From positions 1,302,001 to 1,366,000 of the forward strand of contig NZ_CP009043.1 of assembly GCF_000736415.1 (NCBI RefSeq): 64,000 nt of DNA, in the 5' to 3' direction. This document shows, one piece after another, positions 55,885 to 64,000 of the stretch. Each line of letters opens with the position of its first letter. Within the stretch, counting starts at the first letter, position 1. The stretch is from Campylobacter iguaniorum (GTDB lineage: Bacteria > Campylobacterota > Campylobacteria > Campylobacterales > Campylobacteraceae). The notes under the pieces are model-generated. The model did no database searches. It was not told the DNA's origin and worked only from the letters and a program-made list of their open reading frames with translations. Made by a program: the position numbers and the translations under genes.

Positions 55885-56773
55885 ATTTACTCCTTTTTGA
55901 CGACCATAAATACACGCTAAGCGAAATCATCAAAAGAGCAACTCCTCCGATGAGATAGATCGCGTATATTATTTCACTTGGATTTGTGATAGCGAATTTA
56001 AACACAAGCATTAACGCTTCAATAGCTAGAGCTATAATGATACTACCGACGAACCTAACCATAGTCCTACTAACGCCGTCGTTTGAATGATGAGATTTAC
56101 CCAAAACCTCAGCTTCAAAAATCGCCTTTACAAGATCAAAAATCGCCAAAGCCAGAGTCAAAACTATGGTCGATTCAAAAACTTCGCTAATATTTATATC
56201 ATGAAAACTTTTTAAAACAAAACTCTTAACGCCATGTATAAAAAGCACGATTGCCACAACAAACAAAGCCAAAGAAAAAAGCGAATAAATAGCCTTTGTA
56301 AATTTACCAAACAGACTATCTACTGAGCTTGGGCTTACTAGTTTGAGAATGGATTCTAGGCTGATATCCATACAAACAACGTACAAAAGCTCATCATTAT
56401 CATTGTAAACTGGCATTGCAGCAGTCACGCACAAGCTGTTTGTGAGACTTGAAGGATATGGATCAGTTAGGACGCACCTTTTTTCTCTAACTGCTCTGTA
56501 ATAATAAGCCTTATTGCTTCTATTTACGTCTTTTCCGATCAAATTTTTAGTATCAAGGCTGATATTATTTTCTACTTGGATACCATTTTTATCAAGTATA
56601 TAAAATGCCTCAAAGCCCTCTACTTCGTGCGCTATCTTGTCAAAACCCTCTTTTATCAAAGAGGTATTTACTCCAGGGAGTTTATTTGGTATATTTCTAT
56701 TAAAAAGATAGCACAAATATGCTCTAGCTTTGTAGCGAATATCGCTAAATTCTTGTATCTCTTGTATAAGCAT
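55868..56773 (-). CDS. pglG: PglG-like integral membrane protein with a Cache-type sensor domain
   Basis: 301 residues. Named for its position next to pglF and pglE, as in C. jejuni where PglG has no known function. Residues about 20-160 look like an extracytoplasmic PDC/Cache fold: DLTxRxYYxxA-type NRSNKAYYYRAVREK followed by LTDPYPSS, then CVTAAMPVYNDNDELLYVVCMDI. About four membrane helices come next (roughly 168-290). No glycosyltransferase or kinase motif. It may sense a small molecule; this is inference. Overlaps hisH; begins one base after pglF ends. Confidence 0.75.
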   Translation of the reverse strand: MLIQEIQEFSDIRYKARAYLCYLFNRNIPNKLPGVNTSLIKEGFDKIAHEVEGFEAFYILDKNGIQVENNISLDTKNLIGKDVNRSNKAYYYRAVREKRCVLTDPYPSSLTNSLCVTAAMPVYNDNDELLYVVCMDISLESILKLVSPSSVDSLFGKFTKAIYSLFSLALFVVAIVLFIHGVKSFVLKSFHDINISEVFESTIVLTLALAIFDLVKAIFEAEVLGKSHHSNDGVSRTMVRFVGSIIIALAIEALMLVFKFAITNPSEIIYAIYLIGGVALLMISLSVYLWSSKRSKFDRDN

Positions 56774-56774
56774 T

Positions 56775-59659
<2,885 letters not shown>

Positions 59660-59829
59660 TTAAAATAATTTTGGGTATTTTATCAAAGCTTGTATAAACT
59701 AAAGTTAAAAGCTTGGAATTTTTGTTTATTTTGTCTTTTGAAGTGAATATTTTGACATATATTTAGATATGATATAAAGAATTAATAATTTATAATGAAA
59801 AAATAATGGATTGATTTAAAAAAAGTAGA

Positions 59830-59905
59830 TGGTGGTTAGAGGCAGAATCGAACTGCCGACACGCAGATTTTCAGTCTGCTGCTCTACCGACTGAGCTATC
59901 CAACC
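59830..59905 (-). tRNA. tRNA-Phe (anticodon GAA)
   Basis: 76 nt, acceptor GGTTGGA/TCTAACC with one G-U pair, anticodon loop CTGAAAA giving GAA, encoded CCA. Bases 59651-59829 to its left hold only promoter-like AT-rich DNA for pglE (GATAAAAT at about 59675). Confidence 0.96.
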
Positions 59906-59924
59906 ACCTTAAAATGGAAGTGAC

Positions 59925-59930
59925 ATTATA
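59925..59930 (-). promoter_or_regulatory. Probable tRNA-Phe promoter, -10 box TATAAT
   Basis: Minus-strand TTGATATAATG, an extended -10 box, 19 nt before the mature 5' end of tRNA-Phe. Confidence 0.55.
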
Positions 59931-59987
59931 TCAAGCAAAACTTAAATGCAAATAAAATATTAGCATTTTTTGCATTAAATTTATAAT

Positions 59988-61193
59988 TTACAGCTCTTTT
60001 ACATATTTTTTGAAAAGATCACCACGCTGGGCGTATGATTTGAACTGATCTAAACTAGCGCAAGCTGGGCTTAAAAGAGCTATTTCGTTGCTATTTTTAT
60101 CTTTTGACATATTTTGCGATATGTTTTTTACCGCAACTTCCAAAAACTCGCATTTCACGCATTTGATATCAAATTTAGCCGATAAATCAACTAATTTATC
60201 TGTATTTGAGCCAATCGCATAAATGACTACGGTTAGAGGCTTCAACGCTTCAAAAACTGAATTTAGATCCACGCCTTTATCATCCCCACCAAGTATGATA
60301 TGGATTTTTTTGTCTTTATATCTTTTTAGAGCTTGAAGAGTTGCATCTAAATTTGTAGCCTTAGTATCATCCACCCAAAGCCTTAAATACGCGTCTTTAA
60401 ACTCTTCAAGCTTGTGAGCTTCGATGACAAATTTATTTAATAAATCATAATTAGCATAGCCAAAAATCAGCTTCGCAGCACAAAGTGCAAAAACGGCGTC
60501 CATCAAAAACGGCGTTTTAAAGTTTATCTTTTGTATGTCTATATCAAATTTAGCCGCCAAATCAAACTCATCTTTGTAGCCAACCACCTTAGCCGCAGAC
60601 GCCCTGTGAGCGTAGATCTCTGGCACGATTGCGATATTTCCCTCGCTCATCATAGATAGCGGTTTTAGCTTTGCTTTTTCATATTCGCTCATACTTCCAT
60701 GCCAGCTTAGATGATCTGGCGTGATCGGAAGCAAAAAATAGATATTTGGCTTAGCGTGGTTTGTGTAATGAAGCGTAAAAGAGCTGGTTTCTAGTATCCA
60801 AATTTTAGCTTTTTTATCTAAATTTGCAAGCGGTGTTCCTACATTTCCACCCATCACTGAGCCGTGAGGCTCTAAGAGCCACTGCGTCATTTTCGTCGTT
60901 GTAGTTTTGCCATTTGTACCGCTTATCCAGATACTTTTTGGCATAACTGGCTCAAAATAATCATATTCGCTAATTAAATTTTTGGCGGATTTTATGAGAT
61001 TGTGATGCGGTGGAAATCCTGGACTTGGTATCTCAAGCTCACTTAAATTTGGGTCAAATTTAGCTGGATTTAAAAGATTATTGCCAAACTCATCGACGCT
61101 GCAAATTTCAAAATTATCATCATAAATATCCCAGCCGCCGCTCTTAGCTAGTGCCTTTGTGGTAAGTCCATATCCAAATAGCGATTTTTTCAT
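59988..61193 (-). CDS. murD: UDP-N-acetylmuramoylalanine-D-glutamate ligase
   Basis: 401 residues; adds D-Glu to UDP-MurNAc-Ala in peptidoglycan synthesis. N-terminal UDP-binding domain, then ATP-binding [13 protein letters not shown] (near residues 88-100), [13 protein letters not shown], the [10 protein letters not shown] catalytic stretch and, in the C-terminal domain, WVDDTKATN and ILGGDDKG. Shorter than the E. coli enzyme (438) but all ligase motifs are there. 3 nt after mraY. Confidence 0.95.
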   Translation of the reverse strand: MKKSLFGYGLTTKALAKSGGWDIYDDNFEICSVDEFGNNLLNPAKFDPNLSELEIPSPGFPPHHNLIKSAKNLISEYDYFEPVMPKSIWISGTNGKTTTTKMTQWLLEPHGSVMGGNVGTPLANLDKKAKIWILETSSFTLHYTNHAKPNIYFLLPITPDHLSWHGSMSEYEKAKLKPLSMMSEGNIAIVPEIYAHRASAAKVVGYKDEFDLAAKFDIDIQKINFKTPFLMDAVFALCAAKLIFGYANYDLLNKFVIEAHKLEEFKDAYLRLWVDDTKATNLDATLQALKRYKDKKIHIILGGDDKGVDLNSVFEALKPLTVVIYAIGSNTDKLVDLSAKFDIKCVKCEFLEVAVKNISQNMSKDKNSNEIALLSPACASLDQFKSYAQRGDLFKKYVKEL

Positions 61194-61196
61194 ATT

Positions 61197-62261
61197 TTAC
61201 CTCAACTTTAAAGCTGTCAAAGCTATCAAATTTGCTAAAAGTGCAATCATCCAAAAACGCACAATTATCTTATTTTCATTCCAGCCTTTTATCTCAAAAT
61301 GATGATGTATTGGCGCCATTAGAAAAATGCGTTTTTTGCGTATTTTGAAGCTTCCAACTTGCAAAATAACCGATAAAGTCTCCATGACAAAAACAAAACC
61401 TATAATAATAAGTAGTAGCTCGTTTTTGGTTGCGATTCCCATATATCCGACAAACGCCCCGATGCTAAGACTTCCACTATCGCCCATAAAAACCTCAGCT
61501 GGATAGCAATTAAACCACAAAAATCCAAGCAACGCACCAATGAGAGCCGATACTAGTATCACAAGCTCACCAACGCCTACAAATTTAGGCAGCAACAAAT
61601 AAGAGCTATAAACTGCATTTCCCATCAAATAAGCAAAAGTCCCAAGGCTAATTAATGCAAATATGCTTGGCACAGTCGCAAGCCCGTCAAGTCCGTCGGT
61701 TAAATTTACAGCATTTGAAGCAGAAACTAACACAAGCGCCCAAAACAAAATCCCAAAATAACTCATATCGAAAATAGCGTATTTGTAAAATGGCAGATAA
61801 AAAGCCGTATTTAACTCACTAAATGCAAACAAAAGAGAAGCCACGATGAAGCCAAGCCCCCATTGAAGAGCAAATTTAGCTCTAGCTTTTAGCCCTGCGT
61901 GGTTGCTTTTGCCAATTATTTTTTCTATATCATCGACAAATCCAATAGCACAAAATCCACCCAAAACAAGCAGACCGATAATCACAAAAATATTATCTAA
62001 TTTTGCCGATAAAAGTGTCGCTATGATAGCTGAAAGCACAAAAATCACACCACCCATTGTGGGGATTTTGTTTTTTTTCTTATGCGAGTCTGGAGCTAGC
62101 TCATATATTGGCTGGCTAGCGTTTTTACTCTTTGCCCAAGCTATAAATTTAGGCATCAAATACACAGTCAAAACAAAGGCCAAAAAGAAGCTCACACCAG
62201 CTCTTACAGTTATATAACTAAATAAATTTATACCAAAAACACCATACAAATAATAAAACAC
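61197..62261 (-). CDS. mraY: Phospho-N-acetylmuramoyl-pentapeptide-transferase
   Basis: 354 residues, ten membrane helices, starting with GTG (AAAGGTTAAAA upstream). Moves phospho-MurNAc-pentapeptide onto undecaprenyl phosphate to make lipid I. Catalytic motifs: FVDDIEKII (aspartates), [26 protein letters not shown] and the C-terminal [11 protein letters not shown]. Forms an operon with murD and is divergent from gpmI. Confidence 0.97.
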   Translation of the reverse strand: MFYYLYGVFGINLFSYITVRAGVSFFLAFVLTVYLMPKFIAWAKSKNASQPIYELAPDSHKKKNKIPTMGGVIFVLSAIIATLLSAKLDNIFVIIGLLVLGGFCAIGFVDDIEKIIGKSNHAGLKARAKFALQWGLGFIVASLLFAFSELNTAFYLPFYKYAIFDMSYFGILFWALVLVSASNAVNLTDGLDGLATVPSIFALISLGTFAYLMGNAVYSSYLLLPKFVGVGELVILVSALIGALLGFLWFNCYPAEVFMGDSGSLSIGAFVGYMGIATKNELLLIIIGFVFVMETLSVILQVGSFKIRKKRIFLMAPIHHHFEIKGWNENKIIVRFWMIALLANLIALTALKLR

Positions 62262-62286
62262 TTTTAACCTTTATTTAAAAGCCAAA

Positions 62287-62292
62287 ATTATA
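62287..62292 (-). promoter_or_regulatory. Probable mraY-murD promoter, -10 box TATAAT
   Basis: Minus-strand TTGTATAATTT, 26 nt before the mraY GTG start. Confidence 0.55.
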
Positions 62293-62358
62293 CAAGAGAG
62301 TTGATAAAAGTAAGTTAAAATTTAGGATTAGCTGATAAAATTACGCAAAAGGATTTTT

Positions 62359-63822
62359 ATGAATAAAAAATGTATCTTAGTAATAACTGATGGTATAGGA
62401 TATAACAAAAGTAGTGAATATAACGCGTTTGCGGCTGCAAATAAACCGACTTATGAGTGGCTATTTAAAAACGCTCCAATGAGCTATCTTAAGACAAGTG
62501 GCTTAGCTGTGGGCTTGCCTGATGGTCAAATGGGAAATAGCGAAGTGGGTCACATGACTATAGGAAGTGGTCGGATTTTGTATCAAAATTTAGTCAAAAT
62601 AGACAAAGCCATAAGCGACAACACGCTCAAAGACAATAAAGCTCTTTTAAATTTGATAAATAAAGTCAAAAGAGTGCATATAATCGGGCTTTATAGCGAT
62701 GGTGGAGTGCATTCTCATCTTAGACATTTTGACGCTGTAGCTCAGATCTGCAAGGACAAAGGGCTTGATGTTTTTGCTCACGCAATAACAGATGGAAGAG
62801 ACGTCAGCCCTAGCTCAGGACTTGAGTTTATCAAATCTTTAGAGTCTAAATTTAACCTAGTTAGCGTTAGCGGTAGATTTTACGCGATGGATAGAGACAA
62901 AAGATGGGATAGAGTAAAAGCTGCTTATGAAGTAATCGCAAATAATGCAAATTTAGTCCAAATAAGCCCAAGTGAGTATGTGAAAAACTCTTATGAAAAT
63001 GATATTTTTGATGAGTTTATAGCTCCAGCGAGTTTTAGCGATTTTGGCGGCATTAAAAGTGAAGATGGAATAGTTTTTATCAATTTTAGAAATGATAGAG
63101 CAAGGGAAATTTGCTCAGCTCTTAGCGTGCATGAATTTGATGATTTTGATAGATTTAACGTATGCGATAATCTAATTACAATGACAAATTACGATGATAA
63201 ATTTAGCTTTCCAGTTATGTTTGACAATGATGAGATAAAACAAACTTTAGCCGAAGTCATCGCACAAAACGGCTTAAGACAGCTGCACACCGCAGAAACT
63301 GAAAAATACGCACACGTGACATTTTTCTTCAATGGTGGCAAAGAAGATCTTGTAGAAAATGAAATGAGAGTTTTGATCCCTAGCCCAAAAGTCAAAACCT
63401 ACGATGAAAAGCCAGAAATGAGTGCTTATGAAGTCACTGATGCTGTGACAAAAGCTCTAAATGACAAAGTTGATTTCATAGTAGTGAACTACGCAAATGG
63501 CGATATGGTCGGACACACTGGAGACGTCGCAGCTGCTACAAAAGCAGTAGAGGCAGTAGATACTTGCCTTGGCAAAGTCATAAAAGTAGCTAAAGAAAAT
63601 GATTATGCTTACATCCAAATCAGCGATCACGGCAACTGCGAAGCCATGCGAGCTAAAAACGGCGAACCACTCACAAATCACACTACTTTTGATGTATTTT
63701 GCTTCATCTTAGCTGATGGCATCACAAGAGTAGATGCAGGTGGACTTAGCAATGTCGCTCCAACTATTTTAAAACTAATGGGGTTAGAAATCCCAAAAGT
63801 AATGGATAAACCACTAATTTAG
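62359..63822 (+). CDS. gpmI: 2,3-bisphosphoglycerate-independent phosphoglycerate mutase
   Basis: 487 residues, Mn-dependent. Interconverts 3- and 2-phosphoglycerate, used here mainly for gluconeogenesis with PckA. The alkaline-phosphatase-like domain supplies Asp11 (VITDGIG) and phospho-Ser61 (GQMGNSEVGHMTIG); the inserted phosphotransferase domain has HAITDGRDVSPSSG. C-terminal metal ligands appear in NYANGDMVGHTGD and ISDHGNCEAM, with TNHTTFD near the end. AAAAGGAT precedes the ATG. Confidence 0.97.
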   Translation: MNKKCILVITDGIGYNKSSEYNAFAAANKPTYEWLFKNAPMSYLKTSGLAVGLPDGQMGNSEVGHMTIGSGRILYQNLVKIDKAISDNTLKDNKALLNLINKVKRVHIIGLYSDGGVHSHLRHFDAVAQICKDKGLDVFAHAITDGRDVSPSSGLEFIKSLESKFNLVSVSGRFYAMDRDKRWDRVKAAYEVIANNANLVQISPSEYVKNSYENDIFDEFIAPASFSDFGGIKSEDGIVFINFRNDRAREICSALSVHEFDDFDRFNVCDNLITMTNYDDKFSFPVMFDNDEIKQTLAEVIAQNGLRQLHTAETEKYAHVTFFFNGGKEDLVENEMRVLIPSPKVKTYDEKPEMSAYEVTDAVTKALNDKVDFIVVNYANGDMVGHTGDVAAATKAVEAVDTCLGKVIKVAKENDYAYIQISDHGNCEAMRAKNGEPLTNHTTFDVFCFILADGITRVDAGGLSNVAPTILKLMGLEIPKVMDKPLI

Positions 63823-63843
63823 TGTCAAATTTGACACTAAATT
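63816..63843. terminator. 28-bp perfect palindrome overlapping the gpmI stop
   Basis: Arms AATTTAGTGTCAAA / TTTGACACTAAATT with no spacer. It covers the gpmI TAG (63820-63822) and the last codons of a possible convergent gene. Likely a two-way terminator, but the absence of a loop makes the RNA hairpin open at the tip. Confidence 0.6.
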
Positions 63844-64000
63844 TCCCCATTTGGGATGATTATTTCTTTGATTAACCTATCCTCTGCTTTTATTCGTTTA
63901 AAAATTATAACTAGATAAATCGGCATTAATACCACAAACGACCGTAAGCATGACTAAGCAAAGCAAGCCCGATAAGCTCTGGAAAAATATTTAGATAATA
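63837..64000 (-). pseudogene. Possible frameshifted membrane-protein gene at the right edge
   Basis: Read leftward from the edge, one frame gives YYLNIFPELIGLALLSHAYG then RLWY and a TAA (63926-63928). A second frame, open from just upstream, gives LMPIYLVIIFKRIKAEDRLI then KEIIIPNGEI and a stop at 63837-63839. Both halves look coding and hydrophobic, the second ending as a membrane helix plus charged tail, so one base may have been gained or lost near 63927. The proposed stop falls inside the palindrome. The family is unclear; an isoprenylcysteine-methyltransferase-like tail is only a guess. Too little is visible to be sure. Confidence 0.35.

Overview
The window is a gene-dense, AT-rich chromosomal stretch of a Campylobacter-type epsilonproteobacterium (Campylobacterota). 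Gene content and order match what I remember of Campylobacter jejuni: ciaB beside a YciA-type thioesterase; atpE, a sodium symporter, pycB, pckA and argH together; pyrF-nusB-ribH-kdsA near der-aroK-trpS-serS; and pssA, a Psd-like gene, ftsH, prmA, cheY and pglGFE in a row. Separate rpoB and rpoC genes (fused in Helicobacter) fit Campylobacter. The pgl genes are split from the rest of their cluster and his genes sit beside them, so this is probably not C. jejuni itself; a C. fetus/hyointestinalis/lanienae-like species is my guess, but the sequence alone does not settle it.

Layout. 1-3.7 kb: end of a thioesterase gene, a periplasmic MsrA-MsrB fusion, the CiaB invasion protein (which carries a zinc-peptidase-like HEFGH motif), atpE and tRNA-Leu. 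3.9-7.2 kb: an arsenic locus read leftward: arsB, a zinc-ribbon protein, arsR, an ArsP-type permease and a thioredoxin-like gene broken by an in-frame stop, with a 30-bp ArsR-type palindrome before the permease. 7.2-9.4 kb: AraC regulator plus iron-dependent alcohol dehydrogenase. 9.6-16 kb: sodium symporter, pycB, pckA and argH, i.e. the pyruvate/oxaloacetate/PEP node. 16-19.7 kb: divergent RcnR/DmeR regulator and DmeF cation exporter, then feoAB.

19.8-37.2 kb is the leftward translation and transcription superoperon: tRNA-Thr/Tyr/Gly/Thr, tuf, rpmG, tRNA-Trp, secE, nusG, rplKAJL, rpoBC, then rpsL, rpsG and fusA. The tRNA block starts from a perfect TTGACA-N17-TATAAT promoter. An attenuator-like double hairpin lies between rplL and rpoB.

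37.2-41.2 kb (leftward): pyrF, nusB, ribH, a paired YkkCD-like SMR exporter, kdsA and an EamA transporter. 41.3-48.3 kb (rightward): der, two tandem shikimate-kinase-like genes, trpS, serS and a membrane-anchored TPR protein. 48.4-59.7 kb (leftward): leuA, then a tightly packed run from pglE through pglF, pglG, hisH, hisA, cheY, prmA, ftsH and a Psd-like gene to pssA. 59.8-63.8 kb: tRNA-Phe, murD and mraY leftward, gpmI rightward, and a possible frameshifted gene at the right edge.

There is no rRNA, CRISPR array, insertion sequence, integrase or phage gene. Most of the window is core housekeeping. The accessory content is the arsenic locus, the AraC/alcohol dehydrogenase pair, dmeRF and the SMR pair. 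No intergenic stretch exceeds 300 bases. Motif positions and pairings were read by eye; no database search was run.
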